Shown: positions 37,495 through 46,905, numbered from the stretch's first letter. The stretch is DNA of 61,207 nt from an uncultured Lachnospiraceae bacterium (GCA_930972465.1 CAKNHF010000017.1:1-61207); one strand, 5' to 3'. A program made the numbers and translations. Notes: generated by a model from the letters alone, not told the origin.

Positions 37495-38727
37495 TCATGA
37501 ACGCGGCTCACAACGCCGCAGAATATCATATTTTTCAGGACATGAACTGAGTTCCACAAAAAGCACCTGCTTCGGATGAGGAGCGCTCTCCTGCTCTTCA
37601 CCTTCTTCGTTTACAATCCGCTTTACCACAGCCTCCGGATTTTCTCCGTTCGGCTTCATAATCTCGACTGTCTCGCCGACCGAGAATTTATTTCTCTGCT
37701 CAATCCTGCACATACCGTCCCTGATCTCTCCGGCAATCCCGAGATAAGTATATTCTTTGACATAGGTGTTGCTGTCATAGATCTGGGCATCGTCATCCGG
37801 TTTTCCAAAGAAAAACCCTGTGGTAAACTTCCGATAGGTACAGTTGGAAATCTGATCCAGATACCAGGGCATGTTTTTCCTGTAGAGCTCCGGATCTTCC
37901 AGATAATCGTCGATCGCTTTTCTGTACGTTCTCGCCACGGTCGCCACATAGAGAGCAGTTTTCATCCTTCCCTCGATCTTAAAACTGTCAATCCCGGCTT
38001 CGATCAGTTCGGGTATGTGTTCAATCATACACAGATCCTTTGAATTGAAAATATACGTGCCCCGTTCATTCTCATAAACCGGCATATATTCTCCCGGCCT
38101 CGTCTCCTCGACCACCGCATATTTCCACCGGCAGGGATGCGTACACGCGCCGCGGTTGGCGTCCCGCCCGGTAAAATAATTGCTCAGAAGACATCTGCCC
38201 GAGTAGGAGATACACATTGCCCCGTGAACAAACGTCTCGATCTCCAGATCCTCCGGGATGTGGGATCTCAGTTCCCGGATTTCCTTCAGGGAAAGCTCTC
38301 TGGCAGAAACCACTCTCTTTGCCCCCTGCCGGTACCAGAAATTATATGTGCCGTAATTCGTATTGTTTGCCTGCGTACTGATATGACAGTCAATCTCAGG
38401 ACATACTTCCTTTGCAATGTCAAACACTCCCGGATCGGCAATGATCAGTGCATCCGGCTTCAATTCCCTTAATTCTTCAAAATACTCCCGTACTCCGGGC
38501 AGATCACTGTTATGGGCAAGGATGTTTGCCGTCACATGAACCTTTACGCCATGATCATGTGCAAACTCAATTCCCTTTCTCATATCTTCCATCGAAAAAT
38601 TCTTTGCCTTTGCACGCAGCCCAAATGCTTCTCCGCCGATATAGACTGCATCCGCGCCGAATACAACGGCTGTCTTCAGTACTTCCAGACTGCTTGCAGG
38701 TATCAGTAATTCAGGATGTCTCTTCAT
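37495..38727 (-). CDS. trhP: U32 peptidase-family tRNA hydroxylation protein (TrhP-like)
   Basis: The protein (410 residues) belongs to the peptidase U32 family. Members named TrhP/YrrO/YegQ use prephenate to make 5-hydroxyuridine at the wobble position of tRNA. The family signature EtFVHGAMCISYSGRCLLSNY near residue 165 and ANRGACTHPCRWKY near 195 is present; these cysteines are typical of an iron-sulfur site. A TIM-barrel opening (ELLIPASSLEVLKTAVVFGADAVYIGG) and a beta-rich tail are also visible. The ATG overlaps the trmR stop by four bases. The partner TrmR methylates the hydroxyl, so the pair should form mo5U34. B. subtilis has the same neighbours (yrrM-yrrN-yrrO). Confidence 0.88.
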   Translation of the reverse strand: MKRHPELLIPASSLEVLKTAVVFGADAVYIGGEAFGLRAKAKNFSMEDMRKGIEFAHDHGVKVHVTANILAHNSDLPGVREYFEELRELKPDALIIADPGVFDIAKEVCPEIDCHISTQANNTNYGTYNFWYRQGAKRVVSARELSLKEIRELRSHIPEDLEIETFVHGAMCISYSGRCLLSNYFTGRDANRGACTHPCRWKYAVVEETRPGEYMPVYENERGTYIFNSKDLCMIEHIPELIEAGIDSFKIEGRMKTALYVATVARTYRKAIDDYLEDPELYRKNMPWYLDQISNCTYRKFTTGFFFGKPDDDAQIYDSNTYVKEYTYLGIAGEIRDGMCRIEQRNKFSVGETVEIMKPNGENPEAVVKRIVNEEGEEQESAPHPKQVLFVELSSCPEKYDILRRCEPRS

Positions 38728-39428
38728 GATTCCTTTCCTTTCTCAACATTGCGTTTAAAGCTCGCCGGCGCACAGTTCTGCCCGCCGTTTCGTTTGATGC
38801 TCACAGCGGCTCCGTCACCCAGAGGCAGGATAGACGTCACAAGATCCTCTCTGTGCTTCAGTTCATAGAGATATTCTCTCATCCGCGCATGGATCGTCCG
38901 GTTCCGCCGTTCAACGGCAAACCGGGATTCAATTACATCGCCGTCCTGCATCACATTGTCTGACACCAGACATCCCCCGTCGGCCAGAAGCCGCATCACA
39001 TCCGGAAGATAATGGATATACTGTCCCTTTGCAGCATCCATGAAAATAAAATCATATTCCCCTTCGAGCCGTCCGAGCACTTCAGCCGCGTCCCCCTCGA
39101 TCAGGATAATCTGCTCTTCCCTGCCTGCCCTCTTAAAGTTCTCCCTTGCTATGGGGATTCTCTTCTCATAGTTCTCTATCGTTGTAATCCTGCACCCCGC
39201 CGGGGCATATTCACTCATCAATAACGCAGAGAAACCTACGGCAGTCCCGACTTCAAGAATGCTCGCAGGTTTTTGCATCATCAGGAGCACCTTCAGGAAG
39301 CTCTGCATCTCCCGCCGGATAATCGGCACGCCGGATGCAAGAGCCTCCTTCTCGATGGCTTCCAGTATTTCACTGTTCTCTGTATCAAGGGAATTGATGA
39401 ATGTAACGATACGTTCATCTGTTATCAT
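38724..39428 (-). CDS. trmR: tRNA 5-hydroxyuridine methyltransferase (TrmR-like)
   Basis: This is a SAM-dependent class I O-methyltransferase of 234 residues. Motif I ILEVGTAVGFSALLM lies near residue 58, an acidic post-I ITTIENY near 82, and the catalytic/metal-binding FIFMDAAKGQY near 130 with SDNVMQDG near 157. The fold is that of catechol O-methyltransferases, but in Firmicutes the gene next to trhP is TrmR, which converts ho5U34 to mo5U34 in tRNA. It starts four bases after rnj and overlaps trhP, so rnj-trmR-trhP probably form one unit. Confidence 0.86.
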   Translation of the reverse strand: MITDERIVTFINSLDTENSEILEAIEKEALASGVPIIRREMQSFLKVLLMMQKPASILEVGTAVGFSALLMSEYAPAGCRITTIENYEKRIPIARENFKRAGREEQIILIEGDAAEVLGRLEGEYDFIFMDAAKGQYIHYLPDVMRLLADGGCLVSDNVMQDGDVIESRFAVERRNRTIHARMREYLYELKHREDLVTSILPLGDGAAVSIKRNGGQNCAPASFKRNVEKGKES

Positions 39429-39431
39429 ATG

Positions 39432-41102
39432 TTACACATCCACATCCATAATAATCGGGATAACCATAGGTTTCCGCTTTGTTCTCTTCCATATAAAATC
39501 ATTCATTGCGTCACGGATCACAAGCTTGATCCTGTTCCAGTCCGTATGACGTCCCGGAAGACATTTATCCAGCGCGTCTGCCACCGCGCGTCTTGCATCC
39601 TCCATGAGCTGTTCTGATTCTCTCACATACACAAATCCGCGGGACACGATATCCGGTCCGGCAAGGAGACGGTTGGTTCTGCGCTCAAGCGTGAGGACTA
39701 CAATGATAATGCCGTCCTCGGCCAGATGCTGTCTGTCCCGAAGCACGATATTCCCCACATCGCCCACGCCAAGTCCATCCACAAGGATAGCCCCTGTGTG
39801 TACCTTGTCTACTACTTTGCATGACTCATCGTCAAGTTCCAGCACATCGCCTGACTGTATGAGGAAAATATTTTCTTTCGGAATTCCGAGAGATCTCGCC
39901 ACTCCCGCATTCGCCTTCAGGTGCCGGTACTCGCCGTGCACCGGAATCGCATATTTCGGCTTTACCAGAGAATAGATCAGCTTCAGTTCCTCCTGACATG
40001 CATGCCCCGACACGTGCGCATCCTGGAAAATCACTTCTGCTCCCTGCGCCGACAGCTCATTGATAATGCGGGAAACCGACTTTTCATTTCCCGGAATAGG
40101 ATTCGAGCTGAGGATAATCGTATCATTGGGCTGAATCGTCACCTTCCGATGCACGCCCGCCGCCATACGCGACAGCGCAGCCATAGACTCTCCCTGGCTT
40201 CCTGTAGTGATCAGCACCATTTTCTCCGGCGGATAATTCTTCATCTCATCAATCTCGATCAGCGTATTTTCCGGCACATTCAGATATCCGAGTTCTGACG
40301 CCGTAGAGATAATATTCACCATGCTCCGTCCTTCCACGACAACCTTCCTGCCGTACTTGTACGCAGAATTAATGATCTGCTGCACACGGTCCACATTGGA
40401 AGCGAAAGTCGCGATGATCAGACGGGTATTCTGATGCTCCGCAAAGATATGATCAAAAGTAATCCCCACCGTACGCTCGGACTGGGTGAATCCTTTTCTC
40501 TCCGCGTTCGTGCTGTCAGACATAAGCGCCAGTACGCCCTTTCTTCCGATCTCGGCAAATCTCTGGAGATCGATGGCGTCACCGAACACCGGTGTATAAT
40601 CCACTTTGAAATCTCCCGTATGCACCACAACCCCCGCCGGAGAATAAATCGCCAGCGCCGACGCATCCTGAATACTGTGGTTGGTCTTGATAAACTCAAT
40701 CCGGAATTTTCCCAGATTGATAGACTGTCCGTGGCGAACCACTTTACGTTTTGTACTTCTGAGAAGATTGTGCTCTTTCAGCTTGTTTTCTATGATTCCC
40801 ATCGTGAGCTTTGTCGTATAGATCGGAATGTTGATTTCCTTAAGCACATAGGGCAGAGCCCCGATATGGTCTTCATGACCATGGGTAATGACAAATCCTT
40901 TTACCTTGGATATATTGTCTTTCAGGTATGTGACATCCGGAATCACAAGATCGATGCCAAGCATATCGTCCTCCGGGAATGCCAGACCGCAGTCCACGAC
41001 AACAATACTGTCATCGTACTCGAAGGCAGTTATGTTCATACCGATCTGTTCCAGACCACCCAGCGGTATGATACGCAGTTTTCCATTGTTCTGTTTTTTC
41101 AA
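39432..41102 (-). CDS. rnj: Ribonuclease J
   Basis: RNase J has endo- and 5'-3' exonuclease activity and is central to mRNA decay and rRNA maturation in Firmicutes. The 556-residue protein is a beta-CASP metallo-beta-lactamase: zinc motif THGHEDHIG near residue 75, NHSIQDA near 145, HTGDFK near 165, the beta-CASP DSTNAERKGFT near 198 and HVSGHACQEE near 370, and a C-terminal domain. The start codon is TTG, ten bases after GGAGG; the preceding in-frame codons contain a TAA, so no upstream start exists. Gene order is rnj-trmR-trhP. Confidence 0.96.
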   Translation of the reverse strand: MKKQNNGKLRIIPLGGLEQIGMNITAFEYDDSIVVVDCGLAFPEDDMLGIDLVIPDVTYLKDNISKVKGFVITHGHEDHIGALPYVLKEINIPIYTTKLTMGIIENKLKEHNLLRSTKRKVVRHGQSINLGKFRIEFIKTNHSIQDASALAIYSPAGVVVHTGDFKVDYTPVFGDAIDLQRFAEIGRKGVLALMSDSTNAERKGFTQSERTVGITFDHIFAEHQNTRLIIATFASNVDRVQQIINSAYKYGRKVVVEGRSMVNIISTASELGYLNVPENTLIEIDEMKNYPPEKMVLITTGSQGESMAALSRMAAGVHRKVTIQPNDTIILSSNPIPGNEKSVSRIINELSAQGAEVIFQDAHVSGHACQEELKLIYSLVKPKYAIPVHGEYRHLKANAGVARSLGIPKENIFLIQSGDVLELDDESCKVVDKVHTGAILVDGLGVGDVGNIVLRDRQHLAEDGIIIVVLTLERRTNRLLAGPDIVSRGFVYVRESEQLMEDARRAVADALDKCLPGRHTDWNRIKLVIRDAMNDFIWKRTKRKPMVIPIIMDVDV

Positions 41103-41182
41103 AAATTAAGCACCTCCATTTTTAAGTATGTATCTCTTTACTTCCGGGCGCAAAAAGAACAGCAGTCGGGCAGGCTGCTCTG

Positions 41183-41653
41183 TCAATCAAGGTCACTGTT
41201 TTGTTTCATGCACTCCCTGCACAGGCCGAAGAATTTCAGCTCATGATCCAGCACATGAAATCCGGTCGCTTTCTCAATGTAACATTCCAGATCATCAAGC
41301 AGGTCGTCGTCAAAGGGCGTCACCTTTCCGCACTTCCTGCATATGAGATGATGATGATTATGCTTCGCTTCACCTGAAAAAAGATGTCCGATCTCATAGC
41401 GAACACAACTGTCATCAAAACTGATCCTGTCCACAAGCTGCATGTCCCACAAAAGCTGCAGAGTTCTGTAGACCGTAGCCAGTCCGATGTCCGGATAATC
41501 TTCTGACACAAGTTCATAAATATCTTCTGCAGTCATATGTCTGCCGCTGTTCTGTTCCAGCACTGATAAAACAAGCAATCTCTGCCGTGTGACCTTAAGT
41601 CCTTTTTCTTTTAGCCTGCTTTTCAGCAGTTCCTGAACTTCCTTCTGTTCCAT
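41183..41653 (-). CDS. Fur family transcriptional regulator
   Basis: This is a metal-dependent repressor of 156 residues. The N-terminal winged helix includes KVTRQRLLVLSVLE and YPDIGLATVYRTLQLL. The metal sites follow: RYEIGHLFSGEAKHNHHHLICRKCGKV with clustered His and the first CxxC, and a C-terminal FGLCRECM with the second CxxC. Four structural zinc cysteines are thus present. Whether it is Fur, PerR or Zur cannot be settled from these motifs. The DHELKFFGLC ending is typical of clostridial Fur. It lies in the ireB-ruvX-DUF1292-fur-rnj order common in Clostridia. Confidence 0.9.
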   Translation of the reverse strand: MEQKEVQELLKSRLKEKGLKVTRQRLLVLSVLEQNSGRHMTAEDIYELVSEDYPDIGLATVYRTLQLLWDMQLVDRISFDDSCVRYEIGHLFSGEAKHNHHHLICRKCGKVTPFDDDLLDDLECYIEKATGFHVLDHELKFFGLCRECMKQNSDLD

Positions 41654-41723
41654 CAGTGTCTTTTCCCCCGCAGTAAATGAATCTATTGTAAATCTCCGTC
41701 TGTGCTGCTTCCGCAGCCGGATC

Positions 41724-41984
41724 TTACATTTCTATATTCACGTCCTCCAGCAGTTCCTCAAAAACCTTCGATACCGCCAGAAGCTCTGTATCATCTTCCA
41801 CGATCTCGTACACACTCTCCGCCTGCTGCGGCTGACTTACCTCTTTCAGGATCAGGCACTCCGCATCCCCTTCCAGAGAATCCGTTACGAGTATGTATGC
41901 TGATTCGTTTATCTTAGTCTCTTCAAGCACAAAAAATTCTTCTTCGCCGCTTCCGTCGCCAAAAGTAAATCTGATCTTTTCCAT
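41724..41984 (-). CDS. DUF1292 family protein (YrzB-like)
   Basis: This is a small acidic protein of 86 residues with the DUF1292 pattern: FTFGDGSGEEEFFVLEETKINESAYILV, then a second hydrophobic strand pair and SKVFEELLEDV at the end. No catalytic residues are recognisable and the function is unknown. In Firmicutes it regularly sits right after ireB and ruvX, as here. AAGGGGACATTCAGA precedes the ATG. Confidence 0.88.
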   Translation of the reverse strand: MEKIRFTFGDGSGEEEFFVLEETKINESAYILVTDSLEGDAECLILKEVSQPQQAESVYEIVEDDTELLAVSKVFEELLEDVNIEM

Positions 41985-42013
41985 TCTGAATGTCCCCTTA
42001 TCCGTCTGTCATG

Positions 42014-42463
42014 CTAATCTTCAGTACATTCTATATCACGTTTCAAATATACAGAATCCAGATACCCCTGTAAAATAAACACAGCCGCGATCTTATCGAT
42101 ATATTTTTTCCGGTTCTCACGGCGGACGCTGCTTTCGATCAGGGTCCGCTCCGCCTCCGCTGTGGTAAGACGCTCATCCCACATAATCACTTCCAGCCCG
42201 GTACGCCGTGTCAGCATGTCCCGGAATTCCAGGGACTTCTGTGCCCGTTCGCCTATATCATTGTTCATATGCTTGGGAAATCCGAGAACGATTTTTTCCA
42301 CTCCATATTCCCGAATCAGTTCTTCGATCCGGGCGCACGTGCGGCGCAGTTTATTCTCCTCTTTCCGCTGTATTGTCTCTATGCCCTGAGCCGTAAGTCC
42401 CAGAGGGTCGCTCACTGCAACCCCTACCGTCTTAGACCCATAGTCCAGTCCCATGATCCTCAT
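42014..42463 (-). CDS. ruvX: YqgF/RuvX family RNase H-like nuclease
   Basis: RuvX was named as a putative Holliday junction resolvase; its E. coli homologue acts in 16S rRNA 5' maturation. The 149-residue protein shows the RNase H-like signature: [16 protein letters not shown] at the N terminus with the first catalytic Asp, VLGFPKHMN near 60, a catalytic Glu in WDERLTT near 97, and the final acidic residue in [16 protein letters not shown]. The start MRIMGLDY is seven bases after the ireB stop; its Shine-Dalgarno sequence is weak, so coupling to ireB translation is likely. Confidence 0.92.
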   Translation of the reverse strand: MRIMGLDYGSKTVGVAVSDPLGLTAQGIETIQRKEENKLRRTCARIEELIREYGVEKIVLGFPKHMNNDIGERAQKSLEFRDMLTRRTGLEVIMWDERLTTAEAERTLIESSVRRENRKKYIDKIAAVFILQGYLDSVYLKRDIECTED

Positions 42464-42470
42464 ACCGTGA

Positions 42471-42734
42471 TTATGCCCACGAATTATGATCAATATACGC
42501 CTTCAGCAGTTCTTCCACCAGTTCGTCTCTCTCCACCTTCATGACAAGGCTTCTGGCGCCGTTATAGCTGGTGATGTATGTCGGGTCCCCTGACATGATA
42601 TATCCTACGATCTGATTCACCGGATTATACCCTTTTTCCTTTAATGCCTTAAATACAATCTCAAGAATATCTTTTGCCGAGATCTGCGGTCCCGGTTCTA
42701 CCTGAAAGAACTGAGTATTGCTTAAATTGCTCAT
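42471..42734 (-). CDS. ireB: IreB family regulatory phosphoprotein
   Basis: The protein is 87 residues (formerly UPF0297). In Enterococcus faecalis IreB is phosphorylated by the Ser/Thr kinase IreK and modulates cephalosporin resistance. The family pattern is complete: [10 protein letters not shown] at the start, [42 protein letters not shown], then IRK-like [27 protein letters not shown] precedes the chosen ATG; the longer frame continues into the promoter. First gene of an ireB-ruvX-DUF1292-fur set. Confidence 0.93.
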   Translation of the reverse strand: MSNLSNTQFFQVEPGPQISAKDILEIVFKALKEKGYNPVNQIVGYIMSGDPTYITSYNGARSLVMKVERDELVEELLKAYIDHNSWA

Positions 42735-42798
42735 CTTTGCTCCTCCTTCACAATAAGTCTGCCATAACTCTGGGATAAGCCCAGATACCCTATTTACA

Positions 42799-42827
42799 AT
42801 TCTAATATAAGACCCTTTAAAATTCAA
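42799..42827 (-). promoter_or_regulatory. Sigma-A promoter of ireB
   Basis: TTGAAT (42822-42827), 17 bases, TAGAAT (42799-42804) on the minus strand. The -35 box overlaps the mtaB stop codon. A CTGGG/CCCAG hairpin lies in the leader. Confidence 0.7.
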
Positions 42828-44119
42828 TGAATAATTTGTGAATCGTTATCAATTTGAACTTTTACGACACAATTTTTAAGATTTTCTTTTCTGTCTAGTG
42901 CAATTTTAATATATTCTTTTGTATGTCCGACCTGCATAACTTTTCCGTCGATCTCAGCCGGTTCTTCCACAAGCACTTCCACTTCTTTTCCTATGAAGCC
43001 TTCCTCGTAAGCTCTCCGTTTCTGTTCTCCCATAGCAATCATTCTGGCGCTGCGCCGGGTCTTTATCTGCTCACTCACCTGCCCGTCCATGTCGGCCGCC
43101 TTTGTGCCTGCACGGCGTGAGTACTTGAAGATATGCGTCTCATAGAAATTCACTCTGTCCACGAATTCCAGCGACTCCCGGAACTCCTCCTCAGTCTCTC
43201 CCGGAAAACCTACAATGACATCTGTAGTCAGCGCCGGATTGTCAAAATACTTTCTGAGTATGCAGCACTTTTCGTAATACTCCGCCGATGTATATCTTCG
43301 ATTCATTCTCTTTAGCGTGGCGTCGCATCCGCTCTGGAGCGAGAGATGGAAATGGGGACACATCTTGGGCATTGAGGCCAGCTCTTCTGCGAATTCCTCT
43401 GTGATGATCCCCGGCTCCAGTGATCCCAGCCGGATCCGCATTATTCCCTCCACCCCGTGAACTGTCCGGATCAGGTCAAGCAGATGCCTCTCCCCGTCAA
43501 AGTCGATTCCATAAGAACTCAGATGAATTCCTGTCAGCACAACCTCCCGGTAGCCGTTTTCAGCCAGCGAGTGCACTTCGGCCGCAACATCCTCCAGGCT
43601 TCTGCTTCTCACACGTCCTCTTGCATATGGAATGATACAGTATGTACAGAACTGATTGCATCCGTCCTGCACCTTGATGTACGCTCTTGTATGATCCCCC
43701 GTTCTGGTAAGATTAAGGGGCTCATACTCCTTTGCGCGGCTGATGTCTTCCACATCCTCCAGCATGCCGGCTTTTTCACGCTCATACTCCTTCAGCACGG
43801 TAACTATATCCTTCTTTTTATTGTTCCCGAGTACAATATCGATACAGGGATCCTGCGCCTCTTTTCCGGCCTGCGTCTGGACATAACACCCGGCCGCCAC
43901 CACTACCGCGTCCGGATTCATCTTCCTTGCCCGGTGGAGCATCTGACGGGATTTTCTGTCCGCAATATTTGTCACTGTACAGGTATTGATGATATAGATA
44001 TCCGCTCCTTCACGGAAAGGAACGATCTCATATCCCGCCTTCTCCAGCATTTCCTGCATGGCCTCTGTCTCATAGGAATTTACTTTGCATCCAAGGTTAT
44101 GCAATGCTACTTTTTTCAT
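42824..44119 (-). CDS. mtaB: tRNA t6A37 methylthiotransferase MtaB
   Basis: MtaB adds a methylthio group to t6A at position 37 of ANN-decoding tRNAs. The 431-residue protein has an N-terminal UPF0004 domain with three cluster-binding cysteines ([25 protein letters not shown]), a radical-SAM core with [15 protein letters not shown] near residue 155, and a C-terminal TRAM domain ([11 protein letters not shown]). It is a close fit to YqeV/MtaB rather than MiaB, as judged by the [13 protein letters not shown] opening. GAGGT precedes the ATG. It lies next to other tRNA-modification genes in this window. Confidence 0.94.
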   Translation of the reverse strand: MKKVALHNLGCKVNSYETEAMQEMLEKAGYEIVPFREGADIYIINTCTVTNIADRKSRQMLHRARKMNPDAVVVAAGCYVQTQAGKEAQDPCIDIVLGNNKKKDIVTVLKEYEREKAGMLEDVEDISRAKEYEPLNLTRTGDHTRAYIKVQDGCNQFCTYCIIPYARGRVRSRSLEDVAAEVHSLAENGYREVVLTGIHLSSYGIDFDGERHLLDLIRTVHGVEGIMRIRLGSLEPGIITEEFAEELASMPKMCPHFHLSLQSGCDATLKRMNRRYTSAEYYEKCCILRKYFDNPALTTDVIVGFPGETEEEFRESLEFVDRVNFYETHIFKYSRRAGTKAADMDGQVSEQIKTRRSARMIAMGEQKRRAYEEGFIGKEVEVLVEEPAEIDGKVMQVGHTKEYIKIALDRKENLKNCVVKVQIDNDSQIIH

Positions 44120-44150
44120 ATCATTTTACCTCATTTTGCTCTATTGTTTC

Positions 44151-44179
44151 TTGACTTTTGCCATATCTTCCCGTAGAAT
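44151..44179 (+). promoter_or_regulatory. Promoter of the HPr-like gene
   Basis: TTGACT (44151-44156), 17 bases, TAGAAT (44174-44179). A small hairpin AGGCC-AAA-GGCCT follows at 44186-44198. A second TATAAT at 44209-44214 has no good -35 box. Confidence 0.6.
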
Positions 44180-44234
44180 ATACATAGGCCAAAGGCCTGA
44201 CTTTATTGTATAATTCAAGGAGGGATTATTTAAA

Positions 44235-44468
44235 ATGAAAACAGTACAGATTTCATTAAACTCAATCGACAAGGTAAAATCCTTTGTCAACGAAATTACA
44301 AAGTATGACAATGACTTCGATTTAGTATCAGGAAGATATGTTATAGATGCCAAATCAATCATGGGTATTTTCAGTCTGGATCTTTCCAAGCCGATTGATC
44401 TCAACATTCACGCTGACGGAGATGTAAGTGACATCCTGGCTGCACTTGATCCGTACATCATCAAATAA
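44235..44468 (+). CDS. HPr-fold protein lacking the phospho-histidine
   Basis: The 77-residue protein follows the HPr pattern along its whole length: a first beta strand, a helix with KVKSFVNEITKY, strands, then AKSIMGIFSLDL and a final helix DILAALDPYI. The segment that in HPr carries the PTS phosphorylation site (GLHARPA) is replaced by NSIDKVKS, so neither His15 nor Arg17 is present. Ser41 in KSIMG sits where HPr kinase would phosphorylate Ser46. It therefore cannot carry phosphate for the PTS and may be a Crh-like regulator or another adaptor. It has its own promoter and terminator. Confidence 0.8.
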   Translation: MKTVQISLNSIDKVKSFVNEITKYDNDFDLVSGRYVIDAKSIMGIFSLDLSKPIDLNIHADGDVSDILAALDPYIIK

Positions 44469-44485
44469 TCAGATAAGGATTTCAG

Positions 44486-44518
44486 AAAGAGCTGTCTCAT
44501 ATGAGGCAGCTCTTTTTC
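44486..44518 (+). terminator. Hairpin terminator between the HPr-like gene and thiI
   Basis: AAAGAGCTGTCTCAT and ATGAGGCAGCTCTTT pair over 15 positions with one G-T wobble, followed by TTTCTG. It separates two convergent genes and could act in both directions. Confidence 0.88.
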
Positions 44519-44522
44519 TGCA

Positions 44523-45713
44523 TCAGTTCGTATATTCCACCCGGATCACTTCCGCCGTCTCCACCGCTGTTCTGACCAGCTCATCGATCTTTTCCGTCAG
44601 ATTCTGTTCCGATTTTTCCATGCGTTCCACATTCGGCTTGGTCACCGGATGTTTCGCCACGAAGATGGTACAGCAGTCTTCAAAAGGCTGTATGGACACC
44701 TCGTACGTATCAATCTTCTGTGAAATGTCTACAATTTCCCTCTTGTCAAATCCGATCAGCGGGCGATACACCGGAAGAGTGCAGACTGCGTTGGTCGCCG
44801 CAAGACTCTGCATGGTCTGACTTGCCACCTGTCCGATACTCTCGCCTGTCACAAGTCCCAGACATCCGTCCATCTTCGCAAATTGTTCTGCGATCCGCAT
44901 CATATAGCGCCGCATAATGATAGTAAGCTCCTCATGGGGGCATTTTTCATAAATGTAGAGCTGTATATCCGTGAAATTCACCACATGAAGCCTGATCGGT
45001 CCCGCATATTTCGATACCAGCCGGGCCAGATCAACCACTTTTTCTTTCGCCCTTTCGCTCGTATACGGCGGCGCATGGAAATAAACCGCCTCGATCTCCA
45101 CGCCCCGTTTTGCGATCATATATCCGGCCACCGGACTGTCGATTCCTCCGGACAGCAGAAGCATTGCGCTTCCGTTTGTTCCCACCGGCATCCCTCCCGG
45201 CCCGGGGATAATTTCCGAGTAAATATATACCTCTTCCCGTATCTCTACATTCAGTTTTACGTCAGGATTGTGCACATCCACCTTCGTATCCGGGAACGCA
45301 TCAAGGACCGCCTCGCCCAGCGCGCAGTTTATCTCCATGGAATTAACCGGATATCGCTTGTTTGCACGCCTTGCCTCAACCTTGAACGTAAAATTCTTTT
45401 CCGGATACATCTGTTCCATGTAGTGGACGACATCCTCTTTAAGCTGTTCAAGTTCTGCAACCTTCACACGCACTACCGGACAGATTCCCACTATTCCGAA
45501 TACCCGCTTCAGGCCCTCCACTGTCTCCTCATAATCGTATTCTCCATCGCAGTCCACATAGACTCTGCCGTGACATTTGTGGACAAGGAAATTCCCGTCC
45601 ACTCCCCTGAGCGCATACCGGATCTGACGCACAAGGGCATCCTCAAACATATAACGGTTTTTTCCTTTGATCCCTATTTCTCCATATTTGATCAAAAATG
45701 AATGAAATCTCAT
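44523..45713 (-). CDS. thiI: tRNA 4-thiouridine synthase ThiI
   Basis: ThiI activates U8 of tRNA with ATP and inserts sulfur. The 396-residue protein has an N-terminal ferredoxin-like region (LIKYGEIGIKGKNRYMFE), a THUMP domain (to about 165), and a PP-loop ATPase domain with LLLSGGIDSPVAGYM near residue 184 and the conserved Cys in VCTLPVYRPLIG near 330. It has no C-terminal rhodanese domain, as is normal in Firmicutes, where the partner cysteine desulfurase hands over sulfur directly. That desulfurase gene ends 22 bases upstream. Confidence 0.95.
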   Translation of the reverse strand: MRFHSFLIKYGEIGIKGKNRYMFEDALVRQIRYALRGVDGNFLVHKCHGRVYVDCDGEYDYEETVEGLKRVFGIVGICPVVRVKVAELEQLKEDVVHYMEQMYPEKNFTFKVEARRANKRYPVNSMEINCALGEAVLDAFPDTKVDVHNPDVKLNVEIREEVYIYSEIIPGPGGMPVGTNGSAMLLLSGGIDSPVAGYMIAKRGVEIEAVYFHAPPYTSERAKEKVVDLARLVSKYAGPIRLHVVNFTDIQLYIYEKCPHEELTIIMRRYMMRIAEQFAKMDGCLGLVTGESIGQVASQTMQSLAATNAVCTLPVYRPLIGFDKREIVDISQKIDTYEVSIQPFEDCCTIFVAKHPVTKPNVERMEKSEQNLTEKIDELVRTAVETAEVIRVEYTN

Positions 45714-45735
45714 CTTATTCTCCTCTTAAAGACTG

Positions 45736-46893
45736 TCAGTGTCTCGTATATTTCCGAAGCATCGGTATACAATTATATAGTGTTTCCAGCGTGTAGTCAA
45801 TTTCTTCTTTCGTCGTGAACTCCGACATGCTGAACCGCAGCGTGGCGTCCAGATACTCTCTGGCCGCCCCTATGCCTTTAAGCACTCCGCTGACTGCCGG
45901 ATGATTCGACGAACATGCCGATCCGGAAGACACATATATGCCCTTGTCCTCCAGCGCATGGAGCAGCACTTCGCTGCGGATACCTGCAACGCCCACGCTG
46001 ATGATATGTGGAGCACTCCCTTCATCTGTAAAGCCGTGCACTGTTGTATTCTCTATCTTTGCGACACCTTCCAGGAAATGACTTTTCAGTTCCCTCATAA
46101 GAGCAACTTTCATGTCCAGATCCTGATAGATCATCTTCGCCGCCAGCCCCAGTCCGGCGATCCCCGGTACATTTTCGGTTCCGGAACGAATATTCTTCTG
46201 CTGTTCCCCGCCGTACATAACCGGCTTTATCTTCACTTTCTCTCCGATATAAAGAAATCCGATTCCCTTGGGGCCGTGGATCTTATGTCCGCTGGCCGTG
46301 AGAAGATCGATCCCCATACGTTTGGGGTAAATGTGGTATTTGCCGAATCCCTGAACGGCATCTGTGTGAAACAGTATGGACGGGTTGTATTTCTTGACGA
46401 TCTCAGCGGCTTCTCTGACCGGCTGAACAGTGCCCACCTCATTATTCACATACATCACGGATACCAGTATTGTCTGCGGACAGAGCGCTTCTTTCAGCGC
46501 CTCCAGTTTTACCTTTCCTTTTGAGTCAACCGGAAGATAGGTTACTCTGAATCCCTCCTCTTCTTCCAGATAACGCATCGTATTGAGAATTGCAGGATGC
46601 TCGATCGATGTTGTTATCAGATGATTTCCCGCCCTTCTGTTTGCTCTCGCGCATCCGATCAGTGCCAGATTGTCGCTCTCCGTCCCGCCGGAAGTGAAAA
46701 AAATCTCCTTTGCACTGACCTTCAGAATTCTGGCGATCGTCTCCTTCGACTCTCTGATATAATGCTCCGCCTCAACTCCCTTCCTGTGCATGGAAGAAGG
46801 GTTGCCGTAGTCTCTGCACATCACTTTATATACAAGTTCTCCCACTTCCGGATAACTCATGGTCGTGGCAGAATTGTCCAAATATACTTCCAT
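45736..46893 (-). CDS. Cysteine desulfurase (NifS/IscS-like), ThiI partner
   Basis: This is a PLP enzyme of 385 residues that releases sulfur from cysteine as an enzyme persulfide. It has LDNSATTMSYPEV at the N terminus, FFTSGGTESDNLAL near 68 for PLP phosphate binding, HTDAVQGFGK near 175, the Schiff-base Lys in SGHKIHGPKGIGFLY near 200, RSGTENVPGIAG near 235 and the catalytic Cys in SSGSACSSNHPAVSG near 322. Its place directly before thiI matches the B. subtilis nifZ-thiI pair, so sulfur for 4-thiouridine is its most likely role. Confidence 0.93.
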   Translation of the reverse strand: MEVYLDNSATTMSYPEVGELVYKVMCRDYGNPSSMHRKGVEAEHYIRESKETIARILKVSAKEIFFTSGGTESDNLALIGCARANRRAGNHLITTSIEHPAILNTMRYLEEEEGFRVTYLPVDSKGKVKLEALKEALCPQTILVSVMYVNNEVGTVQPVREAAEIVKKYNPSILFHTDAVQGFGKYHIYPKRMGIDLLTASGHKIHGPKGIGFLYIGEKVKIKPVMYGGEQQKNIRSGTENVPGIAGLGLAAKMIYQDLDMKVALMRELKSHFLEGVAKIENTTVHGFTDEGSAPHIISVGVAGIRSEVLLHALEDKGIYVSSGSACSSNHPAVSGVLKGIGAAREYLDATLRFSMSEFTTKEEIDYTLETLYNCIPMLRKYTRH

Positions 46894-46905
46894 GTTTCCT
46901 TTCCT

